This document shows, piece after piece, positions 34,744 to 47,340 of a DNA stretch of 64,000 nt. The notes beneath the pieces were generated by a model. The model saw only the letters and a program-made list of their open reading frames with translations. It ran no database searches and was not told where the DNA came from. The stretch's first letter is position 1; the number at the start of each line of letters is the position of its first letter. Both the position numbers and the translations under genes were made by a program. The stretch spans positions 69,141,192 to 69,205,191 of the forward strand of contig CM065300.1 of NCBI GenBank assembly GCA_032871835.1, given 5' to 3'. This stretch comes from Dipteronia dyeriana (taxonomy: Eukaryota > Streptophyta > Magnoliopsida > Sapindales > Sapindaceae).

Positions 34744-35290
34744 TTTGAAAATTGACCCTAACAAGTTATCAATTAACATAAGAGACAAAAAGATAATTTG
34801 GTCTCTTTGGCTTGATGTGCATGAGTCAAAAATATATAAAAAAAAGATATAGAAAAAAAAATTGGTTTGCGGCCACAAAAAAAAGACAATAATAATAAAA
34901 ATAATAATATATTTTTATCTTTAATCCTATACATAGAAAACAAGTGTTGTTTTCTTAAGTTTCTTCTACCTCCTTTTAAGTTCCTGAGTACCGTGACGAG
35001 CCCACACACAGTTACCATTCCCAGGATATAGCGAGGAAGATCGAGTGGTTCAGACAGGAGTATATCGTAAGGTGAAGGAGCCTCCAAACGTTGGTAAGAT
35101 TTTCTTCATCTGATTATATTGATTACAATTTCTTGTGTTTACATATTTATTTATTGTTGTAATAATTTATATGTATTAGTTCCGAAAAAATTATGATCTC
35201 AGGTTCACTTGTCCTAGATCGTTTACGATCTGTATTAAAAAAATTTACTACCTTACTTCTGCTGCGTGACCGGTGAACGGGGTTCCAACA
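33330..35290 (+). repeat. Second part of the copia 3 5' LTR
   Basis: It continues the LTR after the hAT2 insertion, ends CCAACA, and is followed by a primer site. It contains (AT)n tracts at 33608-33651 and 34712-34741. No coding sequence was recognised. Confidence 0.85.
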
Positions 35291-35292
35291 AT

Positions 35293-35305
35293 TGGTATTA
35301 GAGCC
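35293..35305 (+). other. Primer binding site of copia 3
   Basis: TGGTATTAGAGCC lies two bases after the LTR end and is complementary to initiator-Met tRNA with one mismatch. Confidence 0.9.
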
Positions 35306-36842
35306 AGTTTTTTTCATAACAGAAAATTGTTTTTGATGCTCCTGTATGCATGATCGTGTAGACACTGTTTAAATTGACTATTTATTGTTTTTGTATGTAT
35401 ATTAAATTTGTTAATTTATAAAAACATGATTGACTGTTAATTATATGGTACCGTGGATTTAGGGTTCATGGATTGTATAATATATATATATATATATTAT
35501 TTACGGTTATTGTATTATAAATAAAAAAAATGTAACTTATATTGAAGACTTGAAAAAATCGGGAAAAAGAATTCGTGAGATGAATCAGAGTGATCTAAGA
35601 GACTTGGAAATTATAAGAAGATCAAGGAATGCCTTGGGGGTATTTTTGCAGTTTTAGATTCCAATTTGTTTTTGGTTAAATAACCCACAATACTTGGTCA
35701 ATTCATGTATATTTTATATTATGTGATGATAAAGCATTGCCATGCATACTATGACATTTATATTAGATGTGCCTAAACAAATATATTTGATATGTTATAA
35801 ATGCATCATAGCCTGATACTTTGTGTATTTTTTTAATGTGATTAAAATGTGTGATATACATAAATGGATATGAATAATGAGATTAGTTTTTTAATGGTTA
35901 GAAAACTTGGTAATTCTCATTAATATTAATCTAGTTATTAAGAGTTTAATAAGTTATATTAATAGAGTCATTTATTGTAATTATGATTAATATAATTAAT
36001 TACCTAATAATAAATGAACCGAATAAAGTGTTAGAGTTTTAATAGTTAAAACTTGGTAAACACTAACATAATAATCTGACTTTAGTAAATAGTTTACAAA
36101 GACTTAGATTGTTCACTAATATATTATATTTTAAATAGTTAAAAATCATAAATAATTTATTTGTTAATTAGAACTTGTTTCTAATAATGAATTTGTTAAT
36201 GCGCCAGAAAACTTGATTAAAGTTTGTCGTTTGATCCTGTAGAGTCTAGGTGCATTAACGGATAATAGAAAACCCAAGTTTTAAAATAGTGACTTGGAGA
36301 AGGATATATAACATATATATCCCGCAGTCTTCATCATTAGTTCAACACTGTGAGATCTGAGTGGGGCCTGGTGACGACTTTGCTATCGTCCTCCCTAAGG
36401 AGGGTTTCCACAAAGGTCAAAATCAAGGTTGACTTCCTAACTGATAGGATTTCTAAGGGTATTTCGGGATTGACCGACCCTAAGGCGGCAATTCTCGAGT
36501 TAAGTTCGTGAGATTTGAAATGGTGGGTTACACTCACGAAGGTTTTTGATTAAGTTTTGTTAATTAAAAACCTGACTGAATAAACGATGATTGAATGATA
36601 TGGAATAAGAGTTATTCTAGAATATCATTTGATTGAGAATGTCTCGGTCCAACATACAAAGACTTGACCGACCCTAAGGTGACACTTCTTTGTCGTATGT
36701 TGGATTGTCGTGGCATAATAACTGGTTGTAGGGTAGTTCTAGTTCGTTAAACATGTTCATGCATCATGTTTAAATTTATACCAAAGCACTCATACATGTT
36801 ATAATAAATGACTGAATGAATGTTTTATTTATTTAAGCAATT
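35306..36842 (+). other. Untranslated leader of copia 3
   Basis: About 1.5 kb without a recognised protein. The 18-base word TTGACCGACCCTAAGGYG occurs twice (near 36470 and 36663). The second copy forms the loop of an imperfect 14-bp stem, TCCAACATACAAAGA with TCTTTGTCGTATGTTGGA (36648-36703). It could serve RNA dimerisation or packaging. Confidence 0.5.
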
Positions 36843-37435
36843 ATGTCTTCTGCAGTACTACAAATTCTCACAAACGATAAATTAAATGGTGATAACTACA
36901 CTAAGTGGAAACTTAATATAAATGCAATATTGGTCACCAAAGACCTGAAGTTTGTGCTTACGGAGGAATGTCCTCGAGTGCCTACTGCCAATGCCACGTA
37001 AAGAGTTTGTGAGACATACGAGTGATGAGTCTCATATGATGAGAAGGCCCAAACATATCTGTTGACTAATATGACAGACGTGCTTGTCACAAAGCACGAA
37101 GTAATGACTTCAGCATTCAAAATTGTGAAGTCATTGCAAGTTATGTTTGGGCAGCCCTCCGAACAAAAGCGACACAAAGTTGTTCGTTCTGCTATGCTCG
37201 CTCGTATGAAGGATGGTACATCAATTTGAGAACATGTCCTACTTCAACACAATAGAAGTCAATGACGGGGCCATTGACGAACCCAGTCAAGTGAGCATCA
37301 TACTGACGACTCTTCCGAAGAGTTTTGATTAGTTTACAAGCACCTACGAGATGAACAAGTTAAGGTTCAATCTCACACAGTTGCTTAATGAGCTCGATAC
37401 CTTTGAGTCCTTGACTAAGGACAACAAAGGTAAGA
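36843..37435 (+). pseudogene. copia 3 gag remnant
   Basis: ATG 36843 starts MSSAVLQILTNDKLNGDNYT, followed by KWKLNINAILVTKDLKFVLT, a typical copia Gag N-terminus. Stops follow near 36999 and 37023. DEKAQTYLLTNMTDVLVTKH, SLQVMFGQPSEQKRHKVVRS and AMLARMKDGTSI then continue, with a frame change near 37230 into EVNDGAIDEPSQVSIILTTL and LTQLLNELDTFESLTKDNKG. The sequence ends before the zinc knuckle. Confidence 0.88.
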
Positions 37436-38211
37436 CCGTGAGGCAAAATTGACACAAACAGACTCAAAGACTTAAAAAGAAGACTTAACATGGCCTCTAC
37501 ACCCCTAAACCAAAACTCAACATTGTCTTCAATGATGAAGACTAGAGAGTCTGGCCAAGTGGCGTGCACCTAACTTGACTAAAAACAATAACCTAGGCAC
37601 TAATCGTGCAAAATCAATGCCCATAAAATAAAAGACTAAAAAAGGCTTATCTTACAAAAAGGCAATTCAATACAGTACATAATTGAAGCACATTCACACA
37701 AGATAGGAAATCTAAACCAACATCAAGCATTATCATTCAAAATTGTTGGCATGAAGATGAAACAACCCCCAAACCGTTTTTCCACTATATGCTCAAAATC
37801 TATACAAGGTATATGCATAAATCCAAAAACCCCCAAAGTGAATTGGGCTATATCAAAAGAAAATCCTATAATTCGTATACAAATCCATAAAAGCATTCGG
37901 CTTATCCAATCAAAAATGTAATAATCAATGAATGCAAAATTGCTGAAACAAAAATTGTATCACGTTCAGATATGTTTCAATTCATAATTATCCACACAAA
38001 ACAACCAAAAGTTGATATCCAATAAAGTATTCACATCCACCAATATACACATATGTATTAACAAAGATATAGAGATAAAATGTATGCGATTGAGATTGAG
38101 ATGAAAATATGAAACCGAGGTGGCTGCTGATTGGTCTAAAACTTGAGTAGTGTAGGGAAAATTGGTTTAAAACGCAATGAAAGAGTGAGAAAATTAGAAA
38201 ATGAGGGGTTT
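37436..38211. other. Unassigned sequence between copia 3 gag and copia 2C
   Basis: The first ~130 bp may still be decayed gag. The rest is A-rich with no recognised gene, repeat or element end. It must contain the breakpoints that removed the rest of copia 3 and the terminal bases of the copia 2C LTR. Confidence 0.4.
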
Positions 38212-38875
38212 TTTCCCCTTTTAAATAACAGGAACCTTAACCCTAGATTAATTGATGTATATAAAAGTGTCGTACCTTTTTCTCTTGACGATTGAACAAG
38301 CGCCTAATTGATTCTGTAAGATCTTCCAATCCAATCACAAACGTGAATCACCTAGGAGTGTGGGCTCCCTTTCTTCAAATTGTATACCTGAGGATGGAAA
38401 CAAACAAAATCTATTTCTCTGTTAGTTACAAATATCCTCCAAGATAAAAATCAAGAACGTCCGGCCACTTGTGAATTATAAATCAATTTGATATTCGATG
38501 TTGTACACAAAACCATTTTGATGTAAAGGATACTAGTGTACTATTGAAAACAAAATCGTTCTCTTTTTCTCTTTTTTCCTTGGCCGAATTCCACACCCTA
38601 TAACTTAGAGTTGATTGAATTTTGTCTAGAGTAAAATACTAAATTTTTCACTCACAAAATTCTCTTTTGTCAAGAAAAATTCTCTCCTAGAAAAACCTTA
38701 GGTTGGCCGAAATTTTACTCTAAGAAATCATTGGGTTGGCTGAAATTCACAAGGGTATATATATATAGGATCACAAATTATTTCCTAAAAAGGATTTACT
38801 TTGTTGACAATAATCCTTTTCTTAGGTGGATTTATTTAGTAGTTAAGAATCCTTTTCTTAAAGGAATTCTATCCT

Positions 38876-38919
<44 letters not shown>

Positions 38920-40568
38920 CTGGCCAAAATTCACAAGAATATATATTAGGATCACAAATTCTTTCCTAAGAAGGATTTACTTGGTTGTTAAGAATCCTTT
39001 CCTTATGTGAATTTACTTGGTGGTTAAGAATCCTTTTTCTAAATGAAATCTATCCTACACCAAGACTCCTAATCCAACTCAATAGTGTATTTGTAACCAT
39101 ATTAAAGACTTCCTAATTTGATTAGATAAATAATTTCTTTTATTTATCTACTTATCAAATGTAGTCTTTAATATTAATTATACTACCAACAATAGTATAA
39201 TTTTAGGAGAACATCTCCTATTAGGAAAAAGATTTTGACTTTTAATTAAATAATTAATTAATCAACAAATTAATTAATTTCCATTTAATAAAATAATAAA
39301 ATAAAAATAATATAATTAAGCTATTCTAAATAGCCTTGCCGCCCATACCATATATATGAGCCATATATTATTTTTCTTATTTTATTAAGTCCATTGGACC
39401 TTAATAAAAAATCCACATGTGAACTAGACCTATTCTTACAAAAAGAAAAAAGTTCACATGCCTTAATACAATTCTAGATGGACACTTAAATTAGTCCGGT
39501 AGAATATATCAAGTGATCCATACAAGTTCGTGTGGATTGGGAATCTTGGCAGGCTATCTAAATTTAAGCTCCAATAGACACAACCCAATCACAATCAACA
39601 AATGATTCACTTAGGTCCGATCTATTTAATTTTAGTTCATTCCACTAAAGAACTAAAATTGAACTCTTAAATAAAGATAGAATAAGTTGATGTTACTCAT
39701 TCATCTCCTAGACAACCTTATTAGAGAAAGTGTATCCTCATGAAGAATACTAGTAATCGCCAAGAGCTCATAGACCGCCTATAGCTCTCCAAGTTACCAT
39801 ATTTACTCATATGACCACATTTTGAACTTGGATATTTTGACTTGTCCAGAAGCTATGTTTCAATAGACACTATTGAAAACTTAACGTTAAGATTTAATAT
39901 CCAATACCTCAAAACATCCATATGATGATATTCTACTTTCATTTGATAAATGGAGCCACGATGTCCATATCTATAAATGAAGTCCTCTATCGATTAACAA
40001 ATGAATACCACCAAACTATTGAGGATAGACTATGCTATATAATCGTACTCATTGATAGCTCAGATGATAACACTTGCAACCATAAGTCCATCATTTATCT
40101 CAGGATTGAGATAGACTCTCTGATTGTTTTCAAATGAAAACTTTTATCCATTGACGGTTCTAGACAAAGTATTTCATTGTGATCCAATTCAATGCACCCA
40201 GTGCACTAGATTCTTTTGCCCAAAGACACCACACTTTGATAATTTTAGACTCATCATAACACGTTTGATCCTAAATGCTAGCAAAAGAATCTACAACTTT
40301 GACAAGATAAAGACGTCCAACCTTTTATCTTAAGTTGTGAATATTATTCAAGACGAACTAAATAATTGTGTCTACCTCATACATATCTAGATGTATGAGC
40401 AATTCTTCTTTTCTCATAGTTTTTTGACCTTATGATTATTTACTTTTGACAATTATAATAATTATACTATAAACGCTATAAGATTTGTTAAACTATAAAT
40501 CACTATATTAATATGAAAAGATTGTCAAATACATTATTACACTCTTGCTATTGAGCATAATCCCAACA
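38212..40568 (-). repeat. 3' LTR of copia 2C
   Basis: It reads TGTTGGGATTATGCTC on the - strand from 40568 and is preceded by an intact GTGGGAGAT purine tract. It matches 20228-22411 closely. Differences include an (AT)n tract at 38879-38915 embedded in a local duplication (ATTCACAAGAATATATATAGG-type word, 38740-38960) and loss of about 50 bp at the far end. Confidence 0.9.
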
Positions 40569-41821
40569 ATCTCCCACATGTTGTATAGCAAATGTGTCAT
40601 ATCTCTCATCTCCATGTTCTCTAGATGCCCATTGAAGCTCTTTTATGGAAGATCCTTTGTAAAGGAATCCGCTAGACTATCAGCTGACGCGATTTTAGTA
40701 ATCTTCACGTCACCCCTATGCACAATTTTCCTCAGAAGGTGATACTTTCTTTCAATGTGTTTCCCTCTCTTAAGACTTCTTGGTTCTCTCGAATTAGCCA
40801 CTGCTCCACTATTGTCACAATACATAGTGATCTGCTTATTCATATCAGGAACCACTTCCAAGTCAATCAAGAACTGGCGGAGCCAGACAGCCTCTTTAGC
40901 AGCCTCGCATGCGGCAACATACTCGGCTTCCATATGACTGCCCCTTCTCTAATAGTAAACACAGATCTTGATGTTGATCTTCTGAAGTCAGAATCTGACT
41001 GAAAATCAGAATCTGACTGAAAATCAGAATCTGTATACCCAAAGGGAATTAAATTCCCTCCAGAGTATACAAGCATATAATCTCTGATTGCCGTCCAGTG
41101 ATCAAGACCAGGTTTCGATTGAAAACTGCTAACTATGCCCACAACAATACAAATATCTGGTCTAGTACAGAGCATTGCATATATGAGACTTCCGACTGCC
41201 GAAGCATATGGAACCCTACTTATGAATTCTTTTTCATTCTCATTCTTAGGAACTTGTTCCTTAGAAAGTTTGATTCCATGTCTGAAAGGTAACATACCTT
41301 TCTTGGAATCTTGCATGGAAAACCTAGCAAGATTTTATCTATGTATGAAGCTTGGGATAATGCAATCATTCTATTCTTTCTATCCCTTATGGCTTGGATG
41401 CCAAGAATATAACTTGCTTCTCCTAAGTCTTTCATATCAAATTGTTTTGCTAACCGTTCTTTTGTTGATGTCAATACAGCTACATCATTTCCGATGAGTA
41501 GTATATCATAAACATAAAGAACTAGGAAAACCAATTTGTCACCTTTAATCCTTTTGTATACACAAGGTTCATCAAGGTTTTGAATAAATCCAAAACTTTT
41601 CACGACTTGATCGAACCTTATGTTCCAGGATCTGGATGCTTGCTTCAATCCATATATGGATCTTTGCAACTTGCATACCCTTTCCTCTTGACCTTTTCAA
41701 TGAATCCTTCTGGTTGCATCATGTAGATGCTTTCGTCATGACTTCCATTAAGGAAAGTTGTCTTGACGTCCATTTGCCAAATCTCTAGGTCTAGAGATGC
41801 CGCAATGGATAAGAGTATCAT
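40569..41821 (-). pseudogene. copia 2C RNase H and C-terminal RT remnant
   Basis: RT reads from 41669 (SIYGLKQASRSWNIRFDQVV, LVFLVLYVYDILLIGNDVAV). The active-site YVDD is changed to YVYD. Then LGEASYILGIQ, and GSLIYAMLCTRPDI in a shifted frame. RNase H shows an in-frame 18-bp expansion giving three FQSDSD repeats where copy A has two. A deletion between two CCAT words then removes the codons leading to EAEYVA. The final piece (ITMYCDNSGAVANS, SLADSFTKDLP) is readable to 40643. Confidence 0.88.
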
Positions 41822-43377
41822 TGAAACAAATATTACGGTGTGTATAATATTAATCTAAAGAGGGGGGGGGGGGGGGGGGGTGAATAGATTTTAACAATAT
41901 TTACCAAATTTTCGTTAAAGGTCAAGTTGACAAAAATGCCCCTAGCTAGTTACGATAAAATCACAAGTGTAAAAATACGGAAATACTAAAGACACTTGAG
42001 ATATACGTGGAAACCCTCCGAATGAGAAAAACCACGAGCTGATGAGTGCGCCACACTAGAACCTCGAATCCACTAATGGCAAAGGAATTACAACCTAATC
42101 CCGGTTTAATCCACCACCACTACCTAATCCCGGTATAAGTGAACCTAGTTCATCTTGCTTGCGATTTAAGCTACCTACTCCCGGAAGCAACACAAGTCTT
42201 ACTTCTCAATGAAGAGATAAAATGTCCTAAGTGAATATATGATGATATTCAATGAACAGACAAGGCTAAGAAACCCTATAGGCTTATCTAGGATAATGAG
42301 ATGACAATTAATGCAATCCTAGATATCATGAGCTAAATGACATGTTCAAGAAGCTTAGCTAAACATAGATCAAACAATCCTATGAAGCTATCACAATACA
42401 ACACTCAATCATGGCATCACAACAATCTCTAATTTGTATCTAGAAAATGTTATAAGAGCATACAAATAATTAAAGAGAAGGTTTAGCAAGTAAAACACTT
42501 AACTTGTAAGAAGATAGTGAAGAACTTACCAAACAAGATGTGATGAAGCAACCTTATCCATTGATGCACTCTAAATGAACTTAGATGATGCAAGATGAAG
42601 TTTTGATGCACATGGGAATGCTTTGAGTGATTAAAAATGAGTTCTTGAAAGTGTTTTTCCTTTGAAATGTGTTCTAAGGAAAATATGTGATGTTCAGAAC
42701 TCTTGCACGACCTTAAGGCAATGAGTTATATATATATAAGATCCAAACAAAGTGAGGTCATTTTGGAAAAAAATGTTCCAGCTTCCTCTGTGTGCGCTGG
42801 TGACGTGCTCTGGTCGAGTGGCGCATCCCAGTGGCGCAACACAAGAGCAAATTCTCTGGGATGTTTGCGCTGGTGAGGCTACGCTAGACGAGTGGCGCAC
42901 CACCAGCGCACGCCCAATTTTATCAACTGTGCGCTGGTGCAACAACGCAGCTCAGTGGCACATGACTAGCAGCGTTCCACTGGAATGTTGAACTGATGAG
43001 GTGAGCTGGTCGAGTAGCGCACCACCAGCGCAAGGCCTATTTTCAACACTCAAACATGCAATTTCAACAAGTTCAAGAGTGATGAAAAATGCATCCTATT
43101 CTAATGCCAAACATGACATAAAACATTTAATTACAAGATGCAAATAAATCAATAAGAGTCATCAAAATGCACACAAGAAAACACTCAACATATAAGAATT
43201 AAAGTTATGCATGAATTTATGAGTGTGTGCAACTATCTCTTCAAAGCAAGTAAGCACAAGAATTTTACCTTCGGTGCTTCTCCTCTTGAGGTCTTGAGAG
43301 CCTAAGCTACCCTTACATAATACCCTAAAATGTGATTTGTTCACGAAATAAGCCAATCAACAATTGAGGACTTTACA
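41822..43377 (-). repeat. 3' LTR of the Sirevirus-like element
   Basis: 1556 bp, TGAAACAAATATT...GGACTTTACA on the + strand. It contains a run of 19 G at 41862-41880, where the other LTR has GAGGGAGGG. It keeps a ~265-bp block absent from the 5' LTR but lacks a 60-bp block present there. Near 42780-43040 lies a GC-rich module with the word GCGCACCACCAGCGCA and its inverse TGCGCTGGTG. Confidence 0.93.
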
Positions 43378-44594
43378 ATCTCCCCCTTTGGCTATTTCGT
43401 GACAAAACCACCACTCACTTTGATCCTCACAAAACAAAATAAAACACCGGGAAGATATTCTACATTACAAAGAGATAAACATAAAACAAACTTCAAATCT
43501 TCAATCTCTTGTAGAACTATCAACCCTACACACAAGGCAAGCAAAAATACACTTTCCAAACCAAGTGCATGTGAGATGATCAAGTGAATATAAAACAAAA
43601 GCAGTTGCATTCAATAATATGAGTATGACATCGTGAAATGCTCATGCAATGCTCCCCCTCAACGGGTTACTCCCCCTACATGTAAACTCATCCTCAAACA
43701 AGTACTACTCCCTTTAAAGCCAACACATGTTACTCTCTTAACACCACAATGTTAGGTCAATGCTACTCCCCCTTTTTGTCATGATATAGGCAAAGGAGAA
43801 GTCCCCAACCGGGTCACTCAAGGCAAAGAAACTAGGAGCATACAAGATTGGTGCATAATTATATAAGCCACATTTATGCAACTATATTAATAGGAGAGAA
43901 ACAAGAGGATTTATTTGAAGAAAATACGTGAATCAAAAAGCTTTGCATACAAGACATGTTGCATTCAAGTCCAAAACAATGGTATTTGGCAAAGCAAATG
44001 ACAAAGGCTTCCAATATAATTCAAACCAATTTCACCATTTGTCATGAGAGAAGCAAGGATATAGAGATTTTATAGATATCAAATTTTAATGGCATTATAT
44101 CCAACTTTATAAGCTAAACATGGTATGAGCAACTTTGCACCCTATTCGATTTTTTCGGGAGGATACCTGTATGATAATAGTCATGTTCAACTACTAAAGG
44201 AAGAGAGACATTGATACAACATTTGAGTCTCACTAGATTTTTCACATAATATTTTGCATTCAACAATTGCAATCATCAATTCATGCTTTAATTTTTCATT
44301 AGCATGTCATTTAAGAATCATCATGTCATGGAGATAATTATAGGTCATTCAACATGTACTTCCTATGTAAATCTCCTAGTCCAAAAATGCATGTTTGAAC
44401 ATAAATATGACATGGATTGTAATCAAAGAAAAGTTCACACTTATTGAAGAAAATACAATATAATATATAAGTGCAACCAAGCTACTCAAACAATCAATAA
44501 AGGAGCATAAACATTTAAAGAAAAATGGATGCAACAAGTATACAAAAGCTCTCTTTGCTTGAGTTCCCCTTATGGGGTCAAAGACCACAACACA
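43378..44594 (-). other. 3' spacer with multiple polypurine tracts
   Basis: On the - strand the LTR is preceded by AAAGGGGGAGAT (43378-43389). Similar purine tracts recur at about 43651-43660, 43669-43678, 43703-43713 and 43763-43776 (GGGGGAG, AAAGGGGGAGTA). Repeated purine tracts before the 3' LTR are a known Sirevirus trait. The remaining ~800 bp up to the pol stop codon show no env-like or other recognised protein. Confidence 0.8.
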
Positions 44595-46549
44595 TCACTC
44601 CATTAAACAAATCCCAATAGATCTACTAAGAGTCTTGAATCGAGTAGCATCTAAGGGTTTGGTAAATAGATCCGCTAGTTGATCATTTGTATCTACATGC
44701 TCAAGTACAATGCGTTTGCTCTCAACTAGATCTCTAATGAAATGATGACGGATGTCAATATGCTTAGTCCTAGAATGCTGAATCGGATGCTTTGAAATAT
44801 TAATTGCACTCATGTTATCACAAAAGAGAGTAAGAGTACCTTGATTGAATCCATAGTCGACTAGCTTTTGCTTCATCCAAAGGAGTTGTGTGCATCCACT
44901 CCCAACTGCAATGTATTCTGCCTCTACTGTGGACAAGGAAATCAAATTTTACTTCTTGTAAAACTAAGAGACAAGGTTGTTCCCAAGGAAAAAGCAACCG
45001 TCCGATGTACTTTTTCTATCATCACAATTTCCTGCCCAATCTGCATCATTAAAGCCTACAAGACTAGCATTAGTGTCAAAAGAGTACCAAATTCCATAGT
45101 TAGAAGTCCCATTCACATATCGAATGATTCTCTTAACGGAAGAGAGATGGGACTCTTTAGGATCCGATTGGTACCTAGCACACACACCCACACTAAAAGA
45201 GATATCGGACCTACTTACTGTCAAATAGAGCAAGCTACCAATCATGCCACAATATAAAGTTTGGTCCACACTTTTACCACTAGCATCCTTGCTTAGCTTC
45301 AAAGTTGTACTCATGTGTGTATCATAATGTTTCACACTTTCAAGGCCAAATTTCTTCACTAGGTTTTTGGCATACTTAGCTTGAGATATGAAAATCCCAT
45401 CATCCATTTGCTTAATTTGTAAACCTAGAAAGTAACTCAACTCACCAACAAGGCTCATCTCAAACTCATGAGACATGACATCAACAAATTGTTGGACTTT
45501 GATGTCATTTGTGGAGCCAAAGACTATATCATCAACATAGATTTGAGCTATAAAGAGCTCATCTTTGTCTTTCTTGATGAATAGAGTCTTGTCAACGCTA
45601 CCCCTAGTGTAACCATTGTCTATGAGATATTAGGTGAGATGCTCATACCAAGCCCTTGGTGCTTGTTTCAACCCATATAAAGCTTTCTTGAGATGATAGA
45701 GACATGATTAGGGTGGTGAGGATCTACAAACCCTTTAGGTTGCTCAATAAATACTTCATCTTGCAAGAAACCATTGAGGAAGGCACTCTTAACATCCATT
45801 TGATATATTTTGAACTTGTGCAAACAAGAAATGAATAAAAGAAGCCTAATGGACTCAATCCTAGCAACGGGAGCAAATGTCTCCTCAAAGCCAATACCCT
45901 CAATTTAAGAGTACCCTTGTGCTACAAGCCTAGCATTGTTTCGCAGAATGTTGCCATCCTTATCGGATTTGTTCCTATATACCCACTTGGTGCCTATCAC
46001 ATTGGTGTTCTTGGGCCTAGGAACTAGAGTCCAAACCTCATTCCTTTCAAATTGGTTAAGCTCTTCTTGCATGGCAAGAACCCAAAATTCATCTTTTAAA
46101 GCTTCATCAATTTTCTTGGGTTCTATTTGAGAGGTGTAACAAGTGTAGCTAATTAGATTAGCCATTTGATACCTAGTCCTAACACCCTCACTAACCTTTC
46201 CAACAATGTCATCTTTGGTATGGAGTTTCCTAACCCATGGAGCATGTTCTTTTGAGTTCAAGGGAGGAATTCTATTAATAGGTTGAGTTATGTCACCATC
46301 AAGGTTAGTCTTTTCAACATTAGAGACATCAACAACCTTCTCCAAAGGGGAGTCATCAACTAAATCTACCTCCTTCTCATGGTCATTAGTTTTAAGCCTA
46401 GTATCATCAATAACAACATTAGATGATTCCATTACGGTCGTAGTTCTTAGATTTAAAACTCTATAGGCTCTACTATTCAAGGCATAGCCAATGAAGATAC
46501 TCTCATCACTCTTAGCATCAAATTTGCCAAGTTGATCACGGTCATTCAA
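44595..46549 (-). pseudogene. Sirevirus-like RT and RNase H remnant
   Basis: From 46549: KFDAKSDESIFIGYALNSRA (integrase C-terminal tail), then RT with EELNQFERNEVWTLVPRPK, GTKWVYRNKSDKDGN and ARLVAQGYS, a stop at 45907, then GFEETFAPVARIESIR and IYQMDVKSAFLNGFLQDEVF. The active site IYVDDIVFGSTND is readable near 45525-45545. The tether reads LVGELSYFLGLQIKQMDDGI. RNase H keeps NDADWAG, STVEAEYIAVGSG and LTLFCDNMSAINISK, so its acidic residues are intact. Stops occur near 45710-45600 and at 44964/44945. The frame closes at 44595 (SRSIGICLME). Confidence 0.9.
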
Positions 46550-47340
46550 AATGTAGCATTTGCTTCCAAAGGTGTGGAAGTAGCTAACATTTGGCTTCCT
46601 ACCTTTCCATAACTCATAGGAGGTTTGCCTAGTGTGGGGCCTAAGGAAGACTCTATTTCCTATGTAGCAAGCAGTATTGACGGCCTCGGCCTAAAGATTC
46701 ACCGGGACATTGTTGCTAAGCAAAATCACATTGGCCATTTCTTGAAGAACCATATTTTTTTCTCTCAACAACTCTATTCTGTTGAGGTGTCCTAGGAGCC
46801 GAAAACTCATGAGAAATGCCTAGACTATTGCAAAAGTTTTCAAAATCGGCATTCTCAAATTCCTTCCCATGGTCACTCATAATTCTATTAATGCTTTTAA
46901 TCTTGAAGTTCATTTCATTTTGAATTTTAGAACAAAGCATTTTAAACTTGTCAAAATTTTAAGATTTTCTCTAAGGAAATAAGTCCATGTGTACCTAGAG
47001 AAGTCATTTACACACACAAAAATGTATCTCTTTCCACCTAAACTCTCGGTTTGCATAGGACCTATAAGATCCATGTAGAGAAGCTCTAGAGGTTTCTTGG
47101 TGGTTACATACTTGCCCTTTTTGTGCATACTTTTGGTTTGCTTCCCTTGTTGTCAAGGTCCACAAATACCATTAACCTTTTTCCCAAGCTTGGGAAGGCC
47201 TCACACAACATTGAACTTATCTAAGATTTTTAAATCCCTAAAGTTCATGTGACCAAGTCTTTCGTGCCACAACTCAATTTGTTCATCATTGGACACATTG
47301 CAAGAGATACACTAGCCTCAAGACAATAGCAATTGTCACT
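46550..47340 (-). pseudogene. Sirevirus-like integrase remnant
   Basis: The zinc domain is at about 47265-47140 (LWHERLGHMNFRDLKIL, then VNGICGP, stop, QQGKQTK). The second Cys codon of the HHCC finger has become TGA. The core follows: YMDLIGPMQTESLGGKRYIF, VCVNDFSRYTWTYFLREN, a frameshift near 46930, then IMSDHGKEFENADFENFC and HEFSAPRTPQQNRVVERK, so the D-D-E residues are present. Further shifts occur near 46750-46690. Confidence 0.88.

Larger units (their letters stand above)
28163..37435 (+). mobile_element. copia family 3: 5' LTR, leader and gag, truncated
   Basis: The LTR starts TGTTAGGGTTTATGCCC at 28163 inside the family-2 LTR. It is interrupted by hAT2 (28301-33321) and resumes at 33330 to end CCAACA at 35290. 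A primer site, a 1.5-kb leader and gag follow. No protease, integrase, RT or 3' LTR exists before family 2C begins at 38212, so the element is truncated. The LTR without the hAT is about 2.1 kb. Confidence 0.85.

Noticed and set aside
42752..43040. CpG-island promoter of a host gene
   Set aside because: The GC-rich block is part of an LTR repeated at 53130-53450, not single-copy host sequence.
43378..44594. Envelope-like gene in the Sirevirus 3' spacer
   Set aside because: Some Sireviruses carry one here, but only short unrelated frames are present; the - strand frame after the pol stop is hydrophobic without a recognisable pattern.
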